From: Pseudanabaena frigida
GTDB lineage: Bacteria > Cyanobacteriota > Cyanobacteriia > Pseudanabaenales > Pseudanabaenaceae
Direction: 5' to 3'
DNA: 64,000 nucleotides
Assembly (NCBI GenBank): GCA_003242085.1
Contig: QBML01000014.1
Coordinates: 229,307 to 293,306 of the forward strand
The notes beneath the pieces were generated by a model. The model saw only the letters and a program-made list of their open reading frames with translations, was not told the origin of the DNA and did no database searches. Positions 45,033 to 54,021 of the stretch are shown here, one piece after another. A program made the translations under genes and the position numbers. The stretch's first letter is position 1. Every line of letters starts with the position of its first letter.

Positions 45033-45140
45033 GTTGAACTCCATATCGGTGATTTTCGGCTTGGTTTGTATGTAGATAAGGGTGTTGTCGCATTTGTCCG
45101 TGTTTTACATCGCAAAGAAATGTATCGTTATTTCCCCTAA
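45033..45140 (+). pseudogene. Remnant of RelE/ParE-type toxin, C-terminal 35 codons
   Basis: The frame from 45033 to the TAA at 45138-45140 reads VELHIGDFRLGLYVDKGVVA then FVRVLHRKEMYRYFP. This is the standard C-terminal strand-turn-strand of RelE-family toxins (VGDYR..., then V..VRVLHRKEIYRYFP). The frame is closed by TAG at 45030-45032, and there is no start and no N-terminal half. It follows the intact antitoxin gene by 8 bp, as the toxin gene would. The toxin is therefore lost by internal deletion. Confidence 0.75.
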
Positions 45141-45144
45141 ACTC

Positions 45145-47727
45145 ATGGACAAAAAAGTTACCCACACTGGGATTAGCAATCCGACTTTTGGTGACAATGC
45201 TCAGACAGAGATTAGTCAGAATATTAATCACGAACCAAATAAGCTAGCCGAAAAAATAGGTGTCGTTGCTCAACCGCATAGCATTGTAAATATTGGTATC
45301 TTAAAAGTTGGTGACTCTAACTACACTGAGCAAGACAAAAATCGATTGGAGATTGCTCGAACAAAAAAATTAGACGAGATGTATCGAGAGTCAATCGCAT
45401 GGTGCAAAACTAGATTTCGGGCTGTAATTGGAGATAAGCAAAAAGCAGCAGAGTTAGCCAATGATTTTTCATTAGGCTTACCACCTGCAAATTTGGATTT
45501 AAAGGCTCAAGGACTTTTTATCCTAACAGGGGACTTTGGCGTAGGTAAAACTCTCATTGTTCAAAGGATTTTTCAAAATGCAGTTAAAGCAGCATTGGAA
45601 AACCCTAATGCTCAAATCCCTGTATACCTTAAAACAGATACTTGGAGACAAGATAAATCTCTTCGAGCAATTATTGAAGATGAAGCTGATACGTTGGGCG
45701 ATATCAAAACTCAAGGAGCAATAATCATTATTGATGAGCTTGATAAAGCTCCAGTAAATGAAGCTTTTGAAATTATAAAACAATCGGATTGCTTAACCGA
45801 AATATGGCAAAAAACGAAAATTATTATTACATCTAGACCTATTCAAAATATTGAAGATACCTACGAAGATAATTTAATACGGATACCTCCACTAACTTTT
45901 GAGCAAGCCCACCATTTGATTGAAAGTATTTCAGGTCAAGAAGTGAATCCGATGAGATTGAGAGATTTAGGAGCATCGGTCAAGGAAGTCATTACTTATC
46001 CATTATTTACTTTGCTTTTAGGAAGATATTGGAAAGAAGGCGATGCCCGTCCTATCTCTACAAGGGCTGAATTGTTATCAAAATTAGTCGAAGATTCTCT
46101 TCAACAAGCAGGAGCATCTCAAGAGGCAGATAAACATCTAATCAAATTAGCTGTTCGCAGCATAGAGTTTGGCAATAAAGCAGTCCCATTAGCAGATATT
46201 GATTTGAGTAAATCTGAACAGCAAGCTTTGCTAGACTCTAGGCTTGTAGTTAGACAATCTGGCGGAATTACCTTTCCTTTATCTATTTTCACGCAATGGT
46301 TTGCATATCTTGCTCTAGAAGAAAATCCAGCACAAATAGAAAAATATTTACAAGATCCCGAACAACTAGAAAACTGGCGTTATGCTCTCATAGTCGCTAT
46401 TGGAATCTCTAGCCAGATAATAGTATCTAAGATCCTTACTCCTATTATTGAGAAATATCCCTCTTTTGCAGTAGAAATTATCCGAGGCAGTTTATCAAAT
46501 TCACTGAGTTCTCAGAGAGCATCTCTTCCACCTCTACAAGAATGTGGAGAACAGCTTAGAGTATCAATGTCTGCATGGGTAAAAGGTATTGGTAATCTGG
46601 CTAGATTGATAGCTCCTATTCGTGAAGATGGTACTTTATGTCCTGTTGGTCTAGAGATTAGACATGACAATTTTTTAGAGTCTGGTTGGTATTTAGGTAA
46701 AGAAAAGTTAGCTGATATCCAAAAACTTCCAGATGATAATTATATTACAAGATCTACTTGGGGCAACTTTCAAGGAAGAAGACCGAGCCATCAATCTGCA
46801 TGAGCTTGGCTTTGGAATCTCAACACTTTACGGGCAGCTTTAGCTTCTGAAATCAGTACAGCAACTATACCTGTTAATCAAGGTGTTATTTCTAGTGAAG
46901 CATCATGGAGGGCATCTTTAGCAATTTTTCAAAATTGGCAAGACAGGCTATTAATTGATCGTAATTTACCTAAGCCTCAAAAAATAGCAGTAAATTTTTT
47001 GGCTGAGGCTTTGTCTCAAATTGACGAAGAGGTTAGACAAAACATTCATTGGATTTTGCCAGAAATACACAGTATTTCTAATAAAGAACAAGATTTTTGT
47101 CTTGATTGTTTGAGACAAGAAATAAAATTGATGCAGTCTAACAATGTTAGTGATTTTTCTCTTTCTTATACTGACGTAGATTTAGTTTACAAAACATGGC
47201 GATGGGATAACGATCCTGCAAAGATAGAGAATCTAAAGAAAAGAGTTGAAGAGATTTATAAAGCAGCACTAGATGAATATCAAAACCTTTCTAAATTGTG
47301 GTTTGAGAACTTATTGTCAGGAATGCAAATTGCAGGACTGTTACCAGCAAGACTAGTTGGTATATTTACGCCTCCATTACTCCCTGACAATCCATATGGA
47401 GACTCCCCTCGATTTGATTGGTATTTAGAACCATTGCCTAAAGATTCTCAAAATATTGTTGAAATAAAGTTTAGTGAAGATGTAAGAAATGACGCTTACG
47501 AGACTTACTGTAAACTCTCAAGTAGTATAGCTAATAGATTGCGAGATCTGCGTCCTAACTCATCTTCATGGCTAAGATGTAATCCGCATGGAGAAAGTAT
47601 TGATATAAGTTTATTCAGATCCGATGCACCAGTAACAGTTTTAGTTTACTCTTGGCTCAAAGAAGATCTGCGTTCAATTGGTTGGATCGATTCGTACATA
47701 CAGCATAGGTCAAAACTTTTTAGATAA
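45145..47727 (+). pseudogene. NACHT/STAND NTPase interrupted by an in-frame TGA
   Basis: The ATG at 45145 opens an 861-codon frame interrupted once, by TGA at 46801-46803. Both sides are in the same frame and the sequence continues smoothly (HQSA, stop, AWLWNLNTLRAALASEIS). The intact front half encodes 552 residues: N-terminal motif PNKLAEKIGVVAQPHSIVNI (31-50), Walker A FILTGDFGVGKTLIV, Walker B AIIIIDELDKAP, sensor-1-like KIIITSRPIQ and YPLFTLLLGRYW, which together mark a NACHT-type NTPase of the NLR/STAND kind. The back half (about 308 codons) has no recognised repeats and would be the sensor. It could be a recent pseudogene, a sequencing error, or two polypeptides. Confidence 0.8.
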
Positions 47728-47745
47728 GCATTGTCATTTTACTAA

Positions 47746-48003
47746 TTGGAAGACTTACACGAATCTTTGCAGTTGAGGCGAAAACTTTTAGGCGATCGCC
47801 ATCCTGATATTGCATACAGTTTCAACAACCTCGCAGTTTTACGTTACAACCAAAATCGTTACGATGAAGCAGAGGCACTTTTTTTGCAAGCCTTAGAAAT
47901 TCGGGAATCTGTTCTCGGTAGCAATCATCCCTATACGCAAGGTACTAAAGATTCCATTGCCTATTTACGAGCAAATCAAGGGAAAAGGAAAAAGGAAAAA
48001 TAG
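47746..48003 (+). pseudogene. TPR fragment (kinesin-light-chain type), 5' truncated
   Basis: A frame of 85 codons is closed by TAA just upstream and has no ATG near its start (it begins LEDLHESLQLRRKLLG from a TTG). It encodes two kinesin-light-chain/FTPR repeats (HPDIAYSFNNLAVLRYNQNR, YDEAEALFLQALEIRESVLG) and a Lys-rich end. Such repeats usually form the C-terminal sensor of cyanobacterial STAND NTPases. It is most likely the stranded 3' end of another such gene, deleted up to the NACHT gene. Confidence 0.65.
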
Positions 48004-48134
48004 AGATTAATTCTTTAGCAATCAAATTTACAAACAACAAGTTATCTTAAAAAGCTCTCAAGTTAGAGATCTTGGAGCTAAACCTTTGATGAGAATATCT
48101 CTTAGGATTCTAGACTTTAAGGGTGAAGATGAAT

Positions 48135-48587
48135 TTAGATAAGTTGTCGTAAATCACTCACAGGTGGATGCCAACCAGCTTTTACCCATGCTAGCCGCGA
48201 TCGCATAATTTCTCCATCACCCCGAACCTCATCATTCAAATCTAATCGCTGTACCGTTGCTCTCCCTATCTCCGTTACACCCGAAACTTTGCAACCATCT
48301 TGACTCCAAATAAAATGCTGATTCCAGACTTGCTGACGCGGATGAAACAGATCCACATTATTTAGGGTTTCAGGATCTTTGCCCTGTATGAAATTATAAT
48401 GATGAGCATTGCAGCGCTGACAAGCCAGAGCCAGATTATCAACACTATCCGAACCACCACGCGATCGCGGCTGAATATGATCGATTTCAAACCTTGCAGC
48501 ACTAATTTCTTCTGATGAGTGACAATATTCACACAAAAAATCTGCTCTCTGCCTTACTAGCAGTTTCACTGACATCGAAATTGCCAT
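48135..48587 (-). CDS. HNH endonuclease
   Basis: The protein has 150 residues. It has the full HNH zinc-finger type core: FLCEYCHSSEEISAARFEID with a CxxC pair, HIQPRSRGGSDSVDNLALAC (His and Asn), and CQRCNAHHYNFIQG (second CxxC and final His). This is the stand-alone cyanobacterial HNH type. Its start lies 2 bp from the stop of the small gene upstream, so the two form an operon. The biological role is unknown; it need not be mobile. Confidence 0.88.
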   Translation of the reverse strand: MAISMSVKLLVRQRADFLCEYCHSSEEISAARFEIDHIQPRSRGGSDSVDNLALACQRCNAHHYNFIQGKDPETLNNVDLFHPRQQVWNQHFIWSQDGCKVSGVTEIGRATVQRLDLNDEVRGDGEIMRSRLAWVKAGWHPPVSDLRQLI

Positions 48588-48589
48588 GC

Positions 48590-48775
48590 TTAAGATTCGC
48601 TAATAATTTTAGTATTGAGCAAAGTAAAAATTCGATCTAGTTCCAAAATTCCCGCTAGTTCCGCCTTCTCTTCCTCATTCAAACCATTCCCTTTAAGCAG
48701 TTCATTGAGGTCGTCTAGCCGATTTTGTAATGTCTCAGAGAACTTAAACAAATAGCGATCGCGCACCTTTGCCAT
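48590..48775 (-). CDS. Small protein paired with HNH endonuclease
   Basis: The protein is 61 residues from the ATG at 48775 (MAKVRDRYLFKFSETLQNRL), preceded by GGAATTGTT. The longer frame to 48829 adds 18 residues with no pattern. It is charged and helical (LLKGNGLNEEEKAELAGILE, LDRIFTLLNTKI), with no enzymatic motif. The 2-bp spacing to the HNH gene and my recollection of the same pair in other cyanobacteria suggest a partner or regulator of the nuclease. The function is not known. Confidence 0.65.
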   Translation of the reverse strand: MAKVRDRYLFKFSETLQNRLDDLNELLKGNGLNEEEKAELAGILELDRIFTLLNTKIISES

Positions 48776-48956
48776 AACAATTCCAGTCGATACCCACGAA
48801 GAAGGTTTGACCATCATTTGACTTATCATTTGCTTAGCTCACTATAAGATTCAAGTTTTTTGGTATTGGAAAACTCATATTCATAAACGTTCAATATGAA
48901 TGAAATCTTATTAGCAATTTTAGCATTCTTTACTAGGCTGAGTCCGACCATTTCTA

Positions 48957-48997
48957 TCAAAGAAGAAAGGGTCGCAAAGCGACCCTTTCTTCTTTGA
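48957..48997 (-). terminator. glyA terminator hairpin
   Basis: A 19-bp perfect stem (48957-48975 with 48979-48997) with loop AAA has core GGGTCGC/GCGACCC. It ends 2 bp beyond the glyA stop on the minus strand. Confidence 0.8.
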
Positions 48998-48999
48998 AA

Positions 49000-50298
49000 T
49001 TAGACTGCTAGAGCAGGTTCTTTAGAGCTAATTGTCGGATACTCAAGTTCAGGATAGAGAGGGAAGCGATCGCATAGAGTTTGAACTCTAGCAATACAGT
49101 CAGCTTGAACGGTATCGCTATCTGGGCTGAGTAAGCGATCGGCGATGATATTGGCGATTTCGCGGAAGTCAACTTCCTTCAAACCGCGAGTAGTCATCGC
49201 GGGAGAACCAAGGCGTAAACCACTGGTCACAAAAGGAGATTCAGGATCGAATGGAACGGTGTTTTTGTTAGCAGTGATATTAATACCGCTTACTAATAGG
49301 TCAGCAACCTTACCAGTCATACCGATCGAGCGAAGATCGACCAGCAACAAGTGATTGTCAGTACCATTGGAAACCAGTTTCAAACCACGTTCTTGTAATT
49401 GGGAAGCAAGAGCTTGTGAGTTCGCAATTACTTGTCCAGAATAAGTTTTGAACTCAGGACGTAATGCTTCCCCAAAGGCGACAGCTTTTGCCGCAATTAC
49501 ATGTTCGAGGGGGCCACCTTGAGATCCAGGGAAGACTGATTTATCAAATTTCTTACCAAGAGCAGCATCACGAGTCATGATTAATCCACCACGAGGACCC
49601 CGTAAGGTTTTGTGGGTAGTGGTAGTAACAACATCGCAATAGGGGATGGGGTTAGGGTGATGTTCCGAAGCGACTAGACCTGCGATATGGGCGATATCTG
49701 CCATCAGATACGCGCCAACTTCGTCAGCGATCGCTCTAAACTTAGCGAAATCAATAATCCTTGGATATGCGGAGTAACCACAAATAATTAATTTGGGTTT
49801 ATGTTGCAAAGCTAAATCGCGAATCAAATCAAAATCTAGTTGCTCGGTTTCCTTATTCAAGCCATAATGGACTTTGTTAAACCACATTCCCGATACATTC
49901 ACAGGTGAACCGTGGGTCAAATGTCCACCATGGGACAAATCCATACCCAAGAAGGTATCTCCTGGTTTGAGCAGGGTTAGGAATACGGCAAAGTTTGCCT
50001 GTGCGCCAGAGTGGGGCTGAACATTGGCATGGGCTGCGCCAAATAATTCTTTGATGCGATCGATCGCGATCGACTCGATTTCGTCCACAAACTCGCAACC
50101 GCCGTAATAGCGCTTGGATGGTAGACCTTCGGCATACTTATTCGTCAATACCGATCCCTGCGCTGCCATGACTGCAAGGGATGTAAAATTTTCGCTGGCA
50201 ATGAGTTCGATATTATTGCGCTGTCTTTCGATTTCTTTACCGATAAAGCCTGCGACGAGAGGATCGGATGCGGCGAGGATGGGAAACAAGTTGGTCAT
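49000..50298 (-). CDS. glyA: Serine hydroxymethyltransferase
   Basis: The 432-residue PLP enzyme converts serine and tetrahydrofolate to glycine and methylene-tetrahydrofolate in the cytosol, feeding one-carbon and photorespiratory metabolism. Signatures are [58 protein letters not shown] and the PLP lysine in [19 protein letters not shown]. The length is normal. It is divergent from the AlkD-like gene, with a 57-bp shared promoter region, and terminated by the 48957-48997 hairpin. Confidence 0.97.
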   Translation of the reverse strand: MTNLFPILAASDPLVAGFIGKEIERQRNNIELIASENFTSLAVMAAQGSVLTNKYAEGLPSKRYYGGCEFVDEIESIAIDRIKELFGAAHANVQPHSGAQANFAVFLTLLKPGDTFLGMDLSHGGHLTHGSPVNVSGMWFNKVHYGLNKETEQLDFDLIRDLALQHKPKLIICGYSAYPRIIDFAKFRAIADEVGAYLMADIAHIAGLVASEHHPNPIPYCDVVTTTTHKTLRGPRGGLIMTRDAALGKKFDKSVFPGSQGGPLEHVIAAKAVAFGEALRPEFKTYSGQVIANSQALASQLQERGLKLVSNGTDNHLLLVDLRSIGMTGKVADLLVSGINITANKNTVPFDPESPFVTSGLRLGSPAMTTRGLKEVDFREIANIIADRLLSPDSDTVQADCIARVQTLCDRFPLYPELEYPTISSKEPALAV

Positions 50299-50355
50299 TT
50301 TTCTGAGCTGCTGATTGTCTTAGATTGATTCGGTCTGAGGCGGTGCTGGGTTAGC

Positions 50356-51081
50356 ATGAACGAAAACACCCGTCAAATTATGCTAACACGCGCCGATCTC
50401 AAGAATGAGCTAGATGCCATTGCTAGCCCAACAAAAGCTATCGAACTAGCACGATTTTTTAAAACTGGTAAGGGCGAATATGGTGAAGGCGATCGCTTTT
50501 TGGGAATTAATGTCCCCGAACAACGTAAATTAGCGAAAAAGTTTGTCCACCTTAATTTTGAAGATCTAGAGCAATTTTTACAAACCGATATCCACGAATA
50601 TCGGCTCACAGCGTTGTTAATTCTGACCTATCAATTCGCTAAAGCCGATGCGACTACGCGCGAAGAAATTGTTGCCTTCTATTTAGATCGCACCAAATGG
50701 ATTAACAACTGGGATTTAGTTGATGTCTCTTGCTACCGAATTTTGGGCGTACATTTACTCCATCAAGATCGTAGCGTTCTCTATCAATTAGCCCGATCTC
50801 CAAATCTTTGGGAACAACGAATCGCGATCATCTCCACCTTGGAATTTATCAAACATCAACAATTTGAAGATACGCTCAAGATTGCCATAATTTTGTTAAA
50901 TCATCCTCACGATCTGATCCATAAAGCTGTAGGTTGGATGCTGCGCGAAGTGGGAAAACAAGACCGCCAAGTCTTGGTAGGTTTCTTAGATATCTACTAT
51001 CAACAAATGCCTCGTACGATGCTGCGCTATGCGATCGAGCATTTTGAAGAGCCAGTTAGAAAAGCATATTTAAAGCGTTAA
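50356..51081 (+). CDS. DNA alkylation repair protein (AlkD-like HEAT-repeat)
   Basis: The 241-residue, all-helical protein of the AlkC/AlkD glycosylase family is built of HEAT-like repeats. Conserved features are FFKTGKGEYGEGDRFLGINV, VPEQRKLAKKF, HEYRLTALLILTYQF, the active-site Trp/Asp stretch WINNWDLVDVSCYRILG, and HKAVGWMLREVGKQD. Family members excise N3- and N7-alkylated purines. An in-frame Met at residue 9 is an alternative start. Followed by repeat hairpins. Confidence 0.88.
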   Translation: MNENTRQIMLTRADLKNELDAIASPTKAIELARFFKTGKGEYGEGDRFLGINVPEQRKLAKKFVHLNFEDLEQFLQTDIHEYRLTALLILTYQFAKADATTREEIVAFYLDRTKWINNWDLVDVSCYRILGVHLLHQDRSVLYQLARSPNLWEQRIAIISTLEFIKHQQFEDTLKIAIILLNHPHDLIHKAVGWMLREVGKQDRQVLVGFLDIYYQQMPRTMLRYAIEHFEEPVRKAYLKR

Positions 51082-51109
51082 TATATAGCGCTTTGCGCTC
51101 AAACCCAAA

Positions 51110-51162
51110 CCAATTAACTTTTTGAAAGTGTTACTTAGCAACGCTTTTAAAAAGTTAATTGG
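51110..51162. repeat. Class B hairpin, second copy
   Basis: Arms 51110-51132 and 51140-51162 pair over 23 bp with two G-U type mismatches around ACTTAGC. The centre GTGTTACTTAGCAAC is shared with 14977-15033 and the outer stem is not. Confidence 0.8.
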
Positions 51163-51193
51163 AGTTAGAAATTACTGTAGGAGCTATATGGAG

Positions 51194-51246
51194 GGCTTCG
51201 ACTTCGCTCAGCCAGCGTAAACCGTTGGCTGAGCGAAGCCGAAGCC
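51194..51246. repeat. Class C repeat, second copy
   Basis: GGCTTCGACTTCGCTCAGCC (plus A) is followed after 11 bases by its complement with one mismatch, 51226-51246 (21 bp). The right arm ends 14 bp before the panB stop on the minus strand, so it may serve as its terminator. Confidence 0.8.
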
Positions 51247-51259
51247 GAAACCTCAAATA

Positions 51260-52024
51260 CTAGCCGTTCCTTACATCTTGGCAATATTGCTTGACAGCAT
51301 CGGTAATCGTGCCTTGCAGGTCGGCATACTTCCGCGCAAAGGGCGGTTGCCAATCAGATAGACCTAAAACATCGTGAGTAACGAGAATTTGTCCATCGCA
51401 ATCTTTGCCCGCTCCAATGCCAATAGTCGGAATGGGAACGAGATCGGTGATTTTAGCGGCTAACTCCGCAGGGATATTTTCTAGTAACAATGAAAAGACC
51501 CCAGCTTCAACCAATGCTTTGGATTGGTGCAAAATTTCTTCTGCCGTATCGGGAGTAACTCCTTGGACGCGATAACCAATTCGATGTACCGATTGCGGTG
51601 TTAAACCTACATGCCCCATCACGGGGATACCCACTTGTACCAATCTCCGAATTGTTTCGACCATTTCAGGATAGCCACCTTCCAGCTTGATCCCCTTTGC
51701 ATCGGTTTCCTTAAAAATGCGTCCCGCCGATCGCATTGCCTCTTCAGTACTGACTTGATAGCTGAGAAATGGTAAATCAACAATTAGCAAAGCATGGTCA
51801 ACACCTCTGCCCACAGCCTGAGTATGGCGGATCATATCGTCAAGCGTAACTGGCAGCGTATTTTTATAACCAAGTGCCACCATCGCCAGAGAATCACCCA
51901 CCAAAATCATATCTACGCCAGCTTTGTCTAGCAACTTAGCGATCGCATAGTCAGTAGCTGTTAGCGCCACGATTGGCTTTTTTAGATGTTTCCATTTTTG
52001 TATTTGGGCGATCGTCACTGACAT
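51260..52024 (-). CDS. panB: 3-methyl-2-oxobutanoate hydroxymethyltransferase
   Basis: PanB (254 residues) makes ketopantoate from 2-oxoisovalerate and methylene-tetrahydrofolate, the first committed step to pantothenate and CoA. Signatures are [76 protein letters not shown] and [17 protein letters not shown], with the metal Asp and catalytic Glu in these blocks. It is a single gene in the same window as glyA, which supplies its one-carbon donor, and coaD, which acts later in the pathway; these are not one operon. Confidence 0.96.
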   Translation of the reverse strand: MSVTIAQIQKWKHLKKPIVALTATDYAIAKLLDKAGVDMILVGDSLAMVALGYKNTLPVTLDDMIRHTQAVGRGVDHALLIVDLPFLSYQVSTEEAMRSAGRIFKETDAKGIKLEGGYPEMVETIRRLVQVGIPVMGHVGLTPQSVHRIGYRVQGVTPDTAEEILHQSKALVEAGVFSLLLENIPAELAAKITDLVPIPTIGIGAGKDCDGQILVTHDVLGLSDWQPPFARKYADLQGTITDAVKQYCQDVRNG

Positions 52025-52159
52025 TGCGGTATTCCTCGTAAGTTACAGTTTAACTGCACTTCAAAAAATCAATAGGGCTAATCATGTCCTACCATCTAAT
52101 GTAAACTTTTTAAAGCAAACGCAAAAGGTTAATTGAGTTCGGTACGAGAAGCAAACATT

Positions 52160-52354
52160 ATGCAAGTTGGTCAAAAAGTTCGTGTTCGTGGTTTCAAAGA
52201 TGGTAGTGGTAAAGCGATCGCTAGCAAAGTTGGCGAAGTTGGCGTAATCAAAGAAGAAAAGATTATGGATGGTAGCAAATGGGGCTACATCGTCAAGTTC
52301 TCTGATAGCAGCAAGTCTTGGTTTTTTGCAGATGAGTTAGAATCTGTAGCCTAG
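52160..52354 (+). CDS. petP: Cytochrome b6f complex subunit PetP
   Basis: The protein is 64 residues from the ATG at 52160 (MQVGQKVRVRGFKDGSGK), with GAGAAG upstream; a TTG at 52133 in the same frame is rejected. It has the SH3-like pattern of PetP/DUF2862: SKVGEVGVIKEEKIMDGSKW, then GYIVKFSDSSKSWFFADELE. PetP is a small cytosolic-side subunit of cyanobacterial b6f that affects linear and cyclic electron flow. The length fits the family. Confidence 0.85.
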   Translation: MQVGQKVRVRGFKDGSGKAIASKVGEVGVIKEEKIMDGSKWGYIVKFSDSSKSWFFADELESVA

Positions 52355-52410
52355 ACTAGTTATGATGTCGTGCATTGCGCGACATCATGGTCACTACTTA
52401 ATCAAGCCCT

Positions 52411-52716
52411 ATGGCAGATATTAATCGTCAAGATATCATTAGGGGCATGATGGCAGAGGTTGATGGACTAAGCTATAGCATGGCTTCAGCAAGTCTTGAG
52501 GCAGTTCTCACCCTTGTCAATCAAGCTTTAGCCGACCACCAATCAATTATGTTGAGTGATTTTGGTAAGTTTGGTGTGCGTCATCGTCGCGCTCGTTCGG
52601 GAAGCCATCCTCGCACCCATCAGCCAATTACAATTCCCGAAGTTTTTATCCCCTATTTCACCCCCAGCCCTCATCTAAAAAAGCTGGTGCAAAAGTCTAA
52701 TGAGAAATCCCAATGA
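52411..52716 (+). CDS. HU/IHF-family DNA-binding protein
   Basis: The 101-residue protein has N-terminal helices (INRQDIIRGMMAEVDGLSYS, LEAVLTLVNQALADHQSIML) and the beta-arm segment typical of HU (LSDFGKFGVRHRRARSGSHP, then RTHQPITIPEVFIPYFTPSP). The start MADINRQD and the altered arm mark it as a divergent member, not the main HU. Its last codons overlap the Get3d-like gene by 4 bp (ATGA), indicating translational coupling. Confidence 0.87.
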   Translation: MADINRQDIIRGMMAEVDGLSYSMASASLEAVLTLVNQALADHQSIMLSDFGKFGVRHRRARSGSHPRTHQPITIPEVFIPYFTPSPHLKKLVQKSNEKSQ

Positions 52717-53777
52717 GCCTAATTCTGACATTTCTCGGTAAAGGTGGTGTTGGTAAGACGACAACCGCGATCGCGGTTGCCCGTGCTTTTGCATCCCAAA
52801 ATAAACAAGTCCTATTTGTCGGTCAGCAAGCAGGAGATAGTCTTAGCACTAGGCTCGGTGCTGAGCTAACTAGCGATCCGCAGTTAGTTGCCCCAAATTT
52901 TGCGGCAGTGCATTTAAAGTCAACGGTTTTGCTCGAAAGATATTGGGACAGGATGAAAGGGCTTGAAACCCAATTTCTGCGAACTCCTTTTTTCAAAGAA
53001 GTTTACGGACAAGAGCTTGGCATTCTACCAGGGATGGACTCAGCTCTGGGCTTGAGCTTTTTACGCGAACGTGATGCTGAAGGTAAGTATGACGTAATTA
53101 TTTACGATGGCGTTGGCGATCTTGAGACCCTGCGAATGTTAGGAATGCCAGAGATTTTAGGCTGGTACTTGCGTCGCTTCAAGCAAGTATTAACAGGCTC
53201 AGCGATCGGTCAAACAATTTCGCCTTTTGTAGAGCCAATTTTAAGAAGTATTCTCCAAGTTTCGAGTACTGATGATATTTCACAGCAAGCGGGTGAAATG
53301 TCTTCGGTATTAACTCGCGGTCAAAAAGCAGTTAACGATCCCAATCGAGTTGCGGCATATTTAGTCACCACAGATGATCCCTATGCGATCGCCACAGCTA
53401 AATATCTATGGGGCAGCTCTCAACAAGTGGGCTTAACAATTGGTGGTGTTTTTGCGCGTGAGGCGATCGATGAGTCAGAGTTTGCGCCCCTCGCTACATG
53501 CCAAGTGCCCGATCTAGTAACAGAATTGGCAATACCCGATCGCCTAAAGGCAAATCTTGCACCCAAACCCATTGAAATCAATACTGTAACTAAGCAAGTT
53601 AAGTTGTTTTTACCGACATTTAATAAAAAGCAAGTCAAGCTGATTCAGCTAGGGCCAGAAGTCACCATCGAAGCTGGCGATCAGCGTCGAAATATTTTCT
53701 TACCTACTGAACTTGCTGGAAAGCAAGCTACGGGAGCCAAGTTTCAGGATTCGTATTTAATTATTTCCTTCGGATAA
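52713..53777 (+). CDS. Get3d/ArsA-like P-loop ATPase with alpha-crystallin-like C-terminus
   Basis: The 354-residue protein has the deviant Walker A LGKGGVGKTTTAIAVARAFA at the very N-terminus and YDVIIYDGVGDLETLRML as switch II. No arsenite-binding Cys triad is seen. Residues about 285-354 (VKLFLPTFNKKQVKLIQLG, VTIEAGDQRRNIFLPTELAG, FQDSYLIISFG) are a beta-rich Hsp20/alpha-crystallin-like domain. This combination matches the Get3d group of cyanobacteria and plastids, structural relatives of the tail-anchored-protein chaperone Get3. The client is unknown. It is translationally coupled to the HU-like gene. Confidence 0.82.
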   Translation: MSLILTFLGKGGVGKTTTAIAVARAFASQNKQVLFVGQQAGDSLSTRLGAELTSDPQLVAPNFAAVHLKSTVLLERYWDRMKGLETQFLRTPFFKEVYGQELGILPGMDSALGLSFLRERDAEGKYDVIIYDGVGDLETLRMLGMPEILGWYLRRFKQVLTGSAIGQTISPFVEPILRSILQVSSTDDISQQAGEMSSVLTRGQKAVNDPNRVAAYLVTTDDPYAIATAKYLWGSSQQVGLTIGGVFAREAIDESEFAPLATCQVPDLVTELAIPDRLKANLAPKPIEINTVTKQVKLFLPTFNKKQVKLIQLGPEVTIEAGDQRRNIFLPTELAGKQATGAKFQDSYLIISFG

Positions 53778-54021
53778 CTACAACAAATTAGAAAGTATGG
53801 CTTTACTCTTCCTATCTGCATTTCAACTATAGAAATGTTCTAGGATGTTTTTATGCACAAAAAATTTTATACTATTGCCAATAATTCTCACTTACTATAG
53901 TATGCAAATATAGTTAATAAACAAACTTCTTATTTGGCTATCCAATATCTTGATATCTAAGTCAGACTTCTAGGTTATTAATAGACTTTCTTATATTCAC
54001 TTTTTTCTTTGGATAATTGGT

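Noticed and set aside
45082..45144. N-terminal extension of the NACHT protein from 45082
   Set aside because: This stretch is the toxin remnant read in another frame; the ATG at 45145 directly follows the toxin stop.
46801..46803. TGA as selenocysteine or programmed readthrough
   Set aside because: NACHT proteins are not known selenoproteins, no obvious stem-loop follows the codon, and cyanobacteria generally lack the selenocysteine machinery. Mutation or base error is simpler.
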